Shown: positions 36,729-44,738 of the stretch, piece after piece
Numbering within the stretch: the first letter of the stretch is position 1
Layout: each line of letters begins with the position of its first letter
Assembly (NCBI GenBank): GCA_025360815.1
Contig: JANYBL010000109.1
Location: 62,001-126,000 of the forward strand
Reading direction: 5' to 3'
DNA from: Burkholderiales bacterium
GTDB taxonomy: Bacteria; Pseudomonadota; Gammaproteobacteria; Burkholderiales; Usitatibacteraceae
DNA length: 64,000 nt
Program-made: the position numbers and the translations under genes
Notes under the pieces: model-generated
What the model saw: the letters and a program-made list of their open reading frames with translations, nothing else
Database searches by the model: none
Told to the model about the DNA's origin: nothing

Positions 36729-37937
36729 ATGCTAAAGAATTATTCTGCAGGGCCAGCCACGGCATGGGAAAGCCTGGCAAAATCAGCTTTGAGCATTGGC
36801 AGGAAGGGTGACACCAAATCCGCGTTGGCGATATTGAACGACGCGCTTGACGCGGCCCGGCGTTCGAACGAGCCGCGTGGAGAAGCGCTCTCGCTCAACT
36901 GTGCCGCGATCGTGCATGTGATCCGTGGCGATTATTGGACATCGCTGGCAACCAGTATCGATGCATATTCCCTAGCGCATCAGCAGAATTTACCGGCCGA
37001 TCAGGCAAACGCGATGGTTAACCTCGCGGCGGCGTTCGTGTTGCTGGCGCCAGATGATGCGCTACCGTTCCTGCGCGAGGCGCACCGCATTGCGCAGCGC
37101 GTGGGCGACGCTGGATTGTTGTCGCGTGCGCATAATATGCTTGGGGTGGCGCTGGGGGATATGGGTAGGTTTGACGAGGCAGAACTCAATTTTGATATGG
37201 CGCAGGCTATGACCGATGGTGTCAACGGCGATGATGCGAATAACAATGCAGATGAGCTAAATCCTTTCAATCACTTCAATCCTTTTAACCCGCTGAATCC
37301 AATGCGCCTCCAGACGAATCTAGCCAATCTCATGCGTAAACGAGCCAAAGCAGCGCGGCGGACGGGTGGCGCAGATGCGTTGGCATCTTGCGTGGCGCTG
37401 TGTGCGCATGCACGAACCATCATCAATCGTATCGAAGGCGAGGCCGAGGCAAGTCAAAAATTGCCGTTGCTCATTGATATTCTGATGGTGGCGGGACTGA
37501 TTGATCTTGCCGATGACAGGCCGGGCAGCGGCTTGCGGAAGCTGGAGCAATCATGGCAACTATCAATTGCCACAAAGCAGCGGGCTGCGTTGCCGACGCT
37601 GGGCGTGCATATTGGACGCGTGCATATCGGACGTTTGGAAATGGCGGCAAGTCGCGCACAAGCAGTCGAACAAACGCTGACGGTGGCGTTTAACGAGTCC
37701 CTAAATTATCGCCCATCCCCCAAAGCCGAGGCGCTATGTCTATTGCTGGCGGAAGTGCGTGCCGTAATGGGTGACGCTACGGGTGAATCCGGTTGGCAAC
37801 GCGAGGCATTGAAGGCGCGGGTCATCTTTAACGGTATTAAAAGCGATGCGTTGAGACAGCTGGAGAAATTGGCGAAAATATCGCCGAGCTTGTTTCTTGA
37901 CTGCCAGCTAGCCGCCCGGCCGAGCACCGGTCGTTAA
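36729..37937 (+). CDS. TPR-like helical-repeat protein of unknown function
   Basis: 402 residues, no signal peptide. Helical repeats resembling TPRs fill most of the chain: A-W-E-S-L-A-K-S-A-L-S-I-G-R-K-G-D, A-L-S-L-N-C-A-A-I-V, A-N-A-M-V-N-L-A-A-A-F, and S-R-A-H-N-M-L-G-V-A-L-G-D-M-G-R-F-D-E-A-E, the last being a good TPR consensus. The chain is interrupted near 178-192 by a low-complexity N-P-F-type stretch from a 9-bp tandem repeat (37260-37304), and near 293-302 by a duplicated V-H-I-G-R unit (37606-37635). It is probably a cytoplasmic scaffold; partners are unknown. The next gene, 124 nt on, encodes the kinase-CNB protein. Confidence 0.65.
   Translation: MLKNYSAGPATAWESLAKSALSIGRKGDTKSALAILNDALDAARRSNEPRGEALSLNCAAIVHVIRGDYWTSLATSIDAYSLAHQQNLPADQANAMVNLAAAFVLLAPDDALPFLREAHRIAQRVGDAGLLSRAHNMLGVALGDMGRFDEAELNFDMAQAMTDGVNGDDANNNADELNPFNHFNPFNPLNPMRLQTNLANLMRKRAKAARRTGGADALASCVALCAHARTIINRIEGEAEASQKLPLLIDILMVAGLIDLADDRPGSGLRKLEQSWQLSIATKQRAALPTLGVHIGRVHIGRLEMAASRAQAVEQTLTVAFNESLNYRPSPKAEALCLLLAEVRAVMGDATGESGWQREALKARVIFNGIKSDALRQLEKLAKISPSLFLDCQLAARPSTGR
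37260..37304 (+). repeat. 9-bp tandem repeat in the TPR-like gene
   Basis: About five 9-bp units starting AATCCTTTC, AATCACTTC, AATCCTTTT, AACCCGCTG, encoding N-P-F / N-H-F / N-P-F / N-P-L / N-P. It is frame-preserving. Confidence 0.8.
37606..37635 (+). repeat. 15-bp tandem duplication in the TPR-like gene
   Basis: Two adjacent copies of GTGCATATNGGACGN encode V-H-I-G-R twice. The copies differ at two third-codon positions, so the duplication is not brand new. Confidence 0.8.
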
Positions 37938-38061
37938 CGCTGATCAAGCGCGATCATTGCCTGTGTTGATTTTAGCCGCCACAATTGATGTGCTTGAACC
38001 AAAAAAAGTGGGGTCTGATAATATTCAGGATGGGTCCGATTAAAATTAATCCGAGTACAAC

Positions 38062-39360
38062 ATGGCGCAAATAATCAAACAGCCCGAAACCATCGGCAAA
38101 TACCGCGTGATCCGCGAACTCGGACGTGGTGCGACGGGCGCAGTCTATCTTGCTGAGGATAGTTTTAACCATCGCAATGTCGCCATCAAGCTGATGTTCC
38201 ATGACATGCTGCAAGATAAAGAGGACGGTGCACTTTATAAAAGCATGTTCTTAAGCGAGGCATCCCTCGCGGGCAAAATCATTCACCCGCATATTGTCAC
38301 GATTTTTGATGCGGTTGTTGAAGATGCGATGAGCTATATCGTGATGGAATATGTTGAAGGCGGCACGCTCGAAAAATATTGCAAACCCGAGCACCGGTTT
38401 GACAATCACACGATCGTTGAGATCATTTTTAAATGTGTTCGCGCACTTGCCTTTGCCAATATGGAGGGTTTGACCCATCGGGATTTAAAGCCCGGTAATA
38501 TTTTGTATAAAAGCGGCTCCGATATTAAGGTGGCCGATTTCGGCGCAGCCTTGAGCAAGGTGTCGGATCGCACGCAAATTGCCGCGGTCGGCTCGCCGCT
38601 CTTTATGGCGCCGGAAATTATTACCGGCGCGAAAGCGACGGTACAATCCGATATCTACGCATTGGGCATGGTGATGTACATGCTGCTCGCCGGACGTCCA
38701 CCGTTTGAGGCCACCAATGCCGCGAGTCTCGCCTATCAGATTGTCAACCATGAGCCAGAACCGCCTTCGCGCTATAGTAGTGATGTGACGGCTGCGATTG
38801 AAGATATCGTCAAGACCGCGATGGCAAAAGATATTGCCCACCGTTACGCTTCTTGGGAAGCATTTGGTAAAGACTTGGCCGAGCTTTGGCAGGGCGAAGG
38901 TACGCCGCAAAAAACCAAAGGTGAAATGTCTGATACCGAGCAGTTTAGCTTTCTCAAAACCCTTTCGTTTTTTCGTGGCTTTCCGGAAAACGAATTATGG
39001 GAAGTGCTCAAAATCAGCAAATGGCGCTCGTTTAAAGCTGGGACAGTTCTGATCAAGGAAGGTGACCAAGGCGATTCATTTTTCATCCTCGCCAGCGGCA
39101 GCGTGAAAGTGATGCGCGGCAAACGCTTGCTCAATGTGCTCGGCACAGGTGATTGCTTTGGCGAGATGTCTTACTTAGCAAGACGCGATCTTCCGCGTTC
39201 GGCAACCCTTTCTACCGCGACCGATTGTGTGGTGATGAAAGTACGTTCACAAGATTTGAGCGAAGCCTCGTTTAACTGCCGCCAGCTATTTGACCGCAAG
39301 TTTTTAGAGACGCTCGTCGAGCGGCTGGAGACGGCCAACCAGCAGTTGGCCGTGACTTGA
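38062..39360 (+). CDS. Ser/Thr protein kinase with C-terminal cyclic-nucleotide-binding domain
   Basis: 432 residues. The Hanks-type kinase domain spans about 13-275: Gly loop G-R-G-A-T-G-A-V, Lys43 in V-A-I-K, H139-R-D-L-K-P-G-N catalytic loop with Asp141, D159-F-G, and A-P-E. A short linker leads to a cNMP-binding domain (about 300-405) whose phosphate-binding cassette F-G-E-M-S...P-R-S-A retains Glu368 and Arg379, as in cAMP/cGMP-binding proteins. There is no transmembrane helix, so it is cytosolic. This is the eukaryotic PKG pair of domains in reverse order, suggesting a kinase switched by a cyclic nucleotide. Its substrate may be the neighbouring TPR-like protein, which is only a guess from position. 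Confidence 0.92.
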   Translation: MAQIIKQPETIGKYRVIRELGRGATGAVYLAEDSFNHRNVAIKLMFHDMLQDKEDGALYKSMFLSEASLAGKIIHPHIVTIFDAVVEDAMSYIVMEYVEGGTLEKYCKPEHRFDNHTIVEIIFKCVRALAFANMEGLTHRDLKPGNILYKSGSDIKVADFGAALSKVSDRTQIAAVGSPLFMAPEIITGAKATVQSDIYALGMVMYMLLAGRPPFEATNAASLAYQIVNHEPEPPSRYSSDVTAAIEDIVKTAMAKDIAHRYASWEAFGKDLAELWQGEGTPQKTKGEMSDTEQFSFLKTLSFFRGFPENELWEVLKISKWRSFKAGTVLIKEGDQGDSFFILASGSVKVMRGKRLLNVLGTGDCFGEMSYLARRDLPRSATLSTATDCVVMKVRSQDLSEASFNCRQLFDRKFLETLVERLETANQQLAVT

Positions 39361-39387
39361 TTTTGCCCAACATAAAATAGGAAACCA

Positions 39388-39777
39388 ATGCCACTCACCA
39401 TCACCGCGATATACGGCTCATTTTTGGCGCTGTTTTTAATCGTACTGGCTTTACCAGTAATCAAGCTGCGTCGTAACTTGAAGGTGGGGCTGGGCGATGG
39501 TGGCCATCCAACGTTGCGGCAGGCGATACGCGCGCATGGCAACGCGACCGAATTTATTCCTATTTTTGTGATCTTGTTGGCGATATTTGAATTGAATCAT
39601 GCGTCGGCGCTAGCGGTACATATTTTCGGCGCGGTGTTTTTGGCTGCTCGGTTGGCGCATGCCTGGGGACTCTATGGCAATACCGGCGTTTCGATTGGTC
39701 GAATAATCGGCGTGCTGGGCACGTTTGGCGGCATCATCGGCTTGGCGATTGCAAACCTGATCAAATCACTGATGTAG
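39388..39777 (+). CDS. MAPEG-family membrane protein
   Basis: 129 residues with four predicted helices. The family signature is visible as R-A-H-G-N-A-T-E-F-I-P-I-F (residues 49-61) followed by A-A-R-L-A-H-A-W-G-L-Y. MAPEG proteins include glutathione-dependent enzymes, and the Arg, Asn and Glu of R-x-H-x-N-x-x-E form their active site. It starts 27 nt after the kinase stop with a TAGGAAA site, so it may be in the same transcript. Confidence 0.9.
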   Translation: MPLTITAIYGSFLALFLIVLALPVIKLRRNLKVGLGDGGHPTLRQAIRAHGNATEFIPIFVILLAIFELNHASALAVHIFGAVFLAARLAHAWGLYGNTGVSIGRIIGVLGTFGGIIGLAIANLIKSLM

Positions 39778-39857
39778 GTGGTAAAAAGCTCACTGGCTAG
39801 CCGGGTGGCTGTGCGGGAAGCTTAGATGGACGCTCATAGGGCAATTAGCGCAACCGC

Positions 39858-40349
39858 TTACAGAAAATAAGCAATCACAAACACGCCAATCATCGTCAGC
39901 GCCAATGCCAACTTGGCCAATGCACCCAGCAGCAATCCCAGCCATGTTGCAAATCCCACTTTGCCCGCTTGGGTCATTTCGCCGCGAGCGATCAATTCGC
40001 CAATCACAGCGCCAATAAACGGAAAAATAAATATCCCCACCAAGCCAAAAAATAGTCCAACGATGCTACCAATCGCCGCGCCCAACAAAGCTAATTTAGA
40101 TGCGCCAGCCCGCTTCGCGCCGAGGACAGTTGCCAATAAATCTGCCGCGATTGCGAGTGCGGTAAGGATAGCCAAAATCGTTAAAGTCTTCCAACCGATA
40201 TGTTGAAAATTGGCGACCCACGCGGCGATCAGCAAACCACCAAACACGAACGGCACGCCCGGCAACGCAGGCAGAATGGTGCCAATAAGCCCGACGAGGA
40301 CGAGGATCGCTGCAAGTGCCCACAATAAGTAAACTTCGCTACCGTTCAT
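39858..40349 (-). CDS. DUF456 membrane protein
   Basis: 163 residues, almost entirely hydrophobic, with five or six predicted helices. L-V-G-L-I-G-T-I-L-P-A-L-P-G-V-P-F-V-F-G-G near the N-terminus is the DUF456 signature. A Gly-rich repeat G-A-A-I-G-S-I-V-G-L-F-F-G follows mid-chain. Role unknown. GAGGA precedes the ATG. It converges on the MAPEG gene. Confidence 0.88.
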   Translation of the reverse strand: MNGSEVYLLWALAAILVLVGLIGTILPALPGVPFVFGGLLIAAWVANFQHIGWKTLTILAILTALAIAADLLATVLGAKRAGASKLALLGAAIGSIVGLFFGLVGIFIFPFIGAVIGELIARGEMTQAGKVGFATWLGLLLGALAKLALALTMIGVFVIAYFL

Positions 40350-40403
40350 GTTGCGTCCTCGAGATTAGGTATGGTTGACAATTGAGCCTAAGTGCTGCCA
40401 TGC

Positions 40404-40430
40404 AAATGGTGTAAACGGCGTAAATGGTGT
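40404..40430 (+). repeat. 9-bp tandem repeat upstream of glcD
   Basis: AAATGGTGT, AAACGGCGT, AAATGGTGT in tandem. The surrounding gap (40350-40638) has an open frame on each strand, but neither has a ribosome site or family resemblance, so I treat it as noncoding. Confidence 0.75.
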
Positions 40431-40638
40431 GGGGGCGCCATCGTCTCAACAAAGCGAGTGCCTAATCTGTCCGCCGTTGGGCACCCATCAGCCTGCCGAC
40501 CGGCGCAATGCACGCACAAAAGTATCAGTGTATTTCAATTTTTCGGCGTTAGAGAATCTGAAAAATCGCCCGCCAAACGGCCAAGTTAGCCTATGATTAG
40601 CCGTGATTGTTTGATGAACAACATACCACGGTGAACCA

Positions 40639-42141
40639 ATGGCTGCCCTAGCAAAACCTCCTGAATCGATATCAGCTGCTCCGCGAAACGCAATCATTGC
40701 CAAGCTTCGAGCATTCCTGCCCACAGAGGCCGTCCTGACGACTAACGAGGCACTGCGCCCTTATGAGTGCGATGGCTTATCGGCCTATCGCCAATTGCCG
40801 ATGCTGGCGGTGTTGCCATCGACAGTTGAGCAGGTCCAATCGATCATGCGGCTGGCCCGCGAGACAAATACCAAAGTCGTTGCGCGTGGCGCAGGCACTG
40901 GGCTCTCTGGCGGCGCCACGCCGTTAGGGGATGGTATTTTAATGTCACTCGCTAAGTTTAATCGTACCGTGAAAATCGATCCGTTGGCGAGAACCGCCGT
41001 GGTGCAGCCGGGTGTGCGTAATTTAAAAATCTCGGAAGACGTCGCGGCTTTGAATTTATATTACGCGCCCGACCCTTCATCACAAATTGCCTGCTCTATC
41101 GGCGGAAACGTCGCCGAGAATTCTGGCGGGGTGCATTGCTTAAAATATGGTTTGACGGTTCACAATATTTTAAAAATTGAAATCGTTACCATTGAGGGCG
41201 AGAAAGCCATCATTGGCTCCGATGCGCTTGATGCGCCGGGCTATGATTTGCTTGCACTCATGACTGGCTCGGAAGGCATGCTGGGCGTTACCACTGAAGT
41301 CACAGTGAAGCTCACGCCGAAGCCACAGCTTGCACGGGTCGTGATGGCTAGTTTTGATGATGTCGAAAAAGCCGGAAACGCGGTGGCAAACGTGATCGGT
41401 GCAGGCATCATTCCGGCGGGTTTGGAAATGATGGATAAGCTCGCTACCGAGGCTGTCGAAGGTTTTGTAAACGCGGGCTACGATTTACAAGCACAGGCCA
41501 TTTTACTGTGTGAATCCGATGGCACGCCCGAGGAAGTTGCCGAAGAAATCGCCAAGATGGAAGCCGTCATGGTGGCGTCGGGTGCTACCAGCATTCGTGT
41601 TTCCAACACGGAGGCCGAACGCCTTAAATTTTGGTCCGGTCGTAAAGCGGCTTTCCCGGCGGTCGGGCGCATTTCGCCCGATTATTATTGTATTGACGGA
41701 TCGATTCCGCGCCGCGCCTTGGCGGCGGTGTTACGGCGTACCGAAGAATTATCGATCAAATATAGCCTGCGATGCGCCAACGTGTTTCACGCGGGCGATG
41801 GCAATTTGCACCCGCTGATTTTGTACGATGCGAACAATCCCGGCGAACTCGAAAAAACGGAAGAATTTGCCGCTGATATTTTGGAGCTATGTATCGAGTA
41901 CGGCGGCACGATTACGGGCGAGCACGGGGTTGGGATTGAGAAAATAAATCAAATGTGCAGTCAATTTTCAGATGCTGAGCGCGACACATTTTTTGCGGTT
42001 AAGCGTGCGTTCGATCCTGATATGTTGCTCAACCCAGGCAAAGCGATTCCCAGTTTGGCGCGCTGTGCGGAATATGGTCGGATGCGTGTTCATAGTGCAA
42101 CAGCAAGCCAAATGCCGCACGCGGATATTCCGCGATTTTAA
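40639..42141 (+). CDS. glcD: Glycolate oxidase FAD subunit GlcD
   Basis: 500 residues. The PCMH-type FAD domain shows V-A-R-G-A-G-T-G-L-S-G-G-A and D-P-S-S-Q-I-A-C-S-I-G-G-N-V-A-E-N-S-G-G. The C-terminal cap domain has the metal/substrate motifs F-H-A-G-D-G-N-L-H-P and G-E-H-G-V-G. It oxidises glycolate (or D-lactate) to glyoxylate (or pyruvate) and passes electrons to the quinone pool through GlcF. It is followed by glcE (50 nt) and glcF (6 nt) in one operon. Confidence 0.94.
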   Translation: MAALAKPPESISAAPRNAIIAKLRAFLPTEAVLTTNEALRPYECDGLSAYRQLPMLAVLPSTVEQVQSIMRLARETNTKVVARGAGTGLSGGATPLGDGILMSLAKFNRTVKIDPLARTAVVQPGVRNLKISEDVAALNLYYAPDPSSQIACSIGGNVAENSGGVHCLKYGLTVHNILKIEIVTIEGEKAIIGSDALDAPGYDLLALMTGSEGMLGVTTEVTVKLTPKPQLARVVMASFDDVEKAGNAVANVIGAGIIPAGLEMMDKLATEAVEGFVNAGYDLQAQAILLCESDGTPEEVAEEIAKMEAVMVASGATSIRVSNTEAERLKFWSGRKAAFPAVGRISPDYYCIDGSIPRRALAAVLRRTEELSIKYSLRCANVFHAGDGNLHPLILYDANNPGELEKTEEFAADILELCIEYGGTITGEHGVGIEKINQMCSQFSDAERDTFFAVKRAFDPDMLLNPGKAIPSLARCAEYGRMRVHSATASQMPHADIPRF

Positions 42142-42191
42142 TTGTTGGCGCGTCCGATTGCCTGTTAACAAGAAATACCAACTATAATTTT

Positions 42192-43319
42192 ATGCAAGCA
42201 TTCATCAACAATCTTAGCCAATGCATCAAGGACAATGCCCAGAAGTCCGCGCCAGTAGCCGTTCTTGGCGGTGGCACCAAATCGTTTTACGGGGGAAACA
42301 TTGTTGGTGAAGCGGTCGACATGTGCCTCTACGCAGGCATCATCGAATACGAAGCCAAAGAGTTGGTGCTCACCGTTCGTGCCGGTACAACCCTCGTTGA
42401 AATTGAAGCCGCAATGGATGCAGAAAACCAAATGCTGCCCTTTGAGCCACCGCATTTTGGTGGTGCCAGCGATGACGCAAAGGCAACGATTGGCGGCACT
42501 GTGGCCGCCGGGCTTTCCGGTCCGCGCCGTGCCTACGCCGGTTCGGTGCGGGATTTTGTGCTGGGGACGCGGATCATGAATGGTCGCGGTGAAGACTTAA
42601 GTTTCGGCGGGCGGGTGATTAAAAACGTCGCAGGATACGATGTCTCACGCCTGATGGCGGGCGCGATGGGCACGCTCGGCGTGTTGCTCGATTTGTCGTT
42701 CAAAGTGCTGCCAAAACCGGCGGCGGAAGTGACGCTGCGTTTTGAGCTGGATGAGGCTGAAGCGATTCAACGCATGAACGAATGGGCAGGCAAACCGCTG
42801 CCGTTGTCCGCAACCTGTTGGTTTGATAATACGCTTTGGGTCAGGCTTTCCGGTGCGGTGTCTGGCGTGAAAGCGGCGCAGGAAAAAATGGGGGGGGAAT
42901 GCCTCTCTCCGGCCGGGGCTCTCCATCGCGAAAGCCAGCATGCAAGCGCCTTCTGGGCCAGTTGTCGCGATCATCGGCATGCCTTTTTTCAGGGCAACGA
43001 TGATCATGTGCCGCTCTTGCCACACCAACCGCTCTGGCGCCTATCCGTTCCGGCAACCACGCCACCGTTAAAACTCGATTCGCCACAGTTCATCGAATGG
43101 GGCGGCGCGCTGCGGTGGGTGCGCGGCAATCTTGATGCGAAAGCCTTACGAGCAAAAGTGGAATCCGTCGGCGGCCATGCAATCCTGTTTCGCGGCGGCG
43201 ATAAATCTGCCGGCGTTTTTCATCCGTTGCAAGCCACGCTTGTGCCGATCCATCGCCATTTAAAGGCGGCGTTTGATCCCGCCAATATTCTTAATCGCGG
43301 TCGTTTGGATAACTTCTAA
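42192..43319 (+). CDS. glcE: Glycolate oxidase FAD-binding subunit GlcE
   Basis: 375 residues. The shorter FAD subunit has G-G-G-T-K near residue 26, D-A-K-A-T-I-G-G-T-V-A-A-G-L-S-G-P and the late N-V-A-G-Y-D-V-S-R-L. Around residues 230-250 the chain is longer than I expect for GlcE. An A6-T-G8 tract at 42883-42897 precedes this segment, so a sequencing or slippage event there would frameshift the gene; as given, the frame is intact to a normal C-terminus (N-I-L-N-R-G-R). It works with GlcD and GlcF. Confidence 0.92.
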   Translation: MQAFINNLSQCIKDNAQKSAPVAVLGGGTKSFYGGNIVGEAVDMCLYAGIIEYEAKELVLTVRAGTTLVEIEAAMDAENQMLPFEPPHFGGASDDAKATIGGTVAAGLSGPRRAYAGSVRDFVLGTRIMNGRGEDLSFGGRVIKNVAGYDVSRLMAGAMGTLGVLLDLSFKVLPKPAAEVTLRFELDEAEAIQRMNEWAGKPLPLSATCWFDNTLWVRLSGAVSGVKAAQEKMGGECLSPAGALHRESQHASAFWASCRDHRHAFFQGNDDHVPLLPHQPLWRLSVPATTPPLKLDSPQFIEWGGALRWVRGNLDAKALRAKVESVGGHAILFRGGDKSAGVFHPLQATLVPIHRHLKAAFDPANILNRGRLDNF

Positions 43320-43325
43320 AAAACC

Positions 43326-44582
43326 ATGCAAACCAATCTCGCCCCTGACATCGCCGCCACGCCCGAAGGCATCGAAGCTGAACGCATCCTGCGCAAGTGT
43401 GTGCATTGCGGTTTTTGCCTTGCCACGTGCCCAACCTACAACTTGCTCGGCGATGAGCTTGATAGCCCGCGCGGTCGAATATATTTGATGAAAGAAATGC
43501 TCGAAGGCGCTGCGGTGACGGTCGAGACACAGCTGCATTTGGATCGTTGTCTCAGTTGCCGCGCGTGTGAATCAACTTGCCCGTCTGGGGTACAGTACGG
43601 GCGGTTGATTGACATTGGCCGTGAGATGGCGGAGCAACGAGTCGAACGAACCGCAATCGATAAACTCAAGCGTACCGTGCTAAAAAAGGTGCTGCCGCAA
43701 ACTGCCTTATTCGGCGCGGGTCTCGCGGTGGGTCGATTGGTCAAGCCACTGTTGCCGACGTCACTAGCCAAAAAAATTACCTCGAAGCGCGACGTCGGCG
43801 TTTGGCCGATCGCATCGCGCACGAGGCAGATGTTGGTGCTAGAAGGTTGTGTACAGCCTGCGATGGCACCGAGTATCAACGCCGCTACTGCGCGTGTTCT
43901 CGACAGGCTTGGCATCTCGATCATCAAATCACCAGGCGCGGGCTGCTGTGGCGCGATTCCGCATCACCTCAACGATCCGCATGAATCGCATGTGATGATC
44001 AAACGTAACATCGACGCGTGGTGGTCGCACATAGAGCGCGGGATTGAGGCAATTGTGGTCACGGCTTCGGGTTGCGGCACGATGGTTGCGGAATATGGCT
44101 ACACGCTGCGCAACGATGCCGTCTATGCTGAAAAGGCCGCGCGTGTTTCAGCGCTATTTAGGGATGTGAGCCAAGTGATCGCGGCTGAAAGTGAGGCGCT
44201 TTCCGAGCAGCTCGCCAAGACACTGAATGCCGATCAAAAGCCCAAACAAAAACTCGCCTTCCATTCGCCATGCAGCCTGCAGCACGGACTAAAAATTAAA
44301 GGTGTGGTCGAGGATTTACTACGCGATGCAGGCTATGAATTAACCGCTGTGCCGGATGGCCATTTGTGCTGCGGCTCGGCAGGAACTTACTCGATATTGC
44401 AGCCCGGCCTCTCGCAACAACTACTCGCCAACAAAGTCAGCGCACTCGAATCCGGCGCACCGGAAATCGTAGCAACCGCCAATATCGGCTGCTTGGCGCA
44501 TATTGAATCGGGGTTGAACGGAAGTTCGAAAACGCCAATCCGACACTGGATTGAGTTGTTGGATCAACGGTTGGCGGGTTGA
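43326..44582 (+). CDS. glcF: Glycolate oxidase iron-sulfur subunit GlcF
   Basis: 418 residues. Two ferredoxin-type 4Fe-4S motifs (C-V-H-C-G-F-C-L-A-T-C-P and C-L-S-C-R-A-C-E-S-T-C-P) are followed by two C-C-G cysteine-rich domains (A-G-C-C-G-A-I and L-C-C-G-S-A-G). It transfers electrons from GlcD/GlcE to the membrane. It begins 6 nt after glcE. No glcC regulator is adjacent. Confidence 0.95.
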   Translation: MQTNLAPDIAATPEGIEAERILRKCVHCGFCLATCPTYNLLGDELDSPRGRIYLMKEMLEGAAVTVETQLHLDRCLSCRACESTCPSGVQYGRLIDIGREMAEQRVERTAIDKLKRTVLKKVLPQTALFGAGLAVGRLVKPLLPTSLAKKITSKRDVGVWPIASRTRQMLVLEGCVQPAMAPSINAATARVLDRLGISIIKSPGAGCCGAIPHHLNDPHESHVMIKRNIDAWWSHIERGIEAIVVTASGCGTMVAEYGYTLRNDAVYAEKAARVSALFRDVSQVIAAESEALSEQLAKTLNADQKPKQKLAFHSPCSLQHGLKIKGVVEDLLRDAGYELTAVPDGHLCCGSAGTYSILQPGLSQQLLANKVSALESGAPEIVATANIGCLAHIESGLNGSSKTPIRHWIELLDQRLAG

Positions 44583-44738
44583 GAACCAAGGCGCGAATCA
44601 AAAGGGCCATCGCCGCGATATTTTCTGACACTACGTTTTGATGCCGTAGTTCTGCTCGGAGCAAATGGATTTTTCAAAATTGCAAATCCCTGAAACTCAG
44701 CGCCAATACGGGCGTTCAGCGCAGACACTCAGTGACGG

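Noticed and set aside
40375-40596. Small frame upstream of glcD
   Set aside because: It includes a 9-bp repeat and has no ribosome site, and a competing minus-strand frame is equally open.
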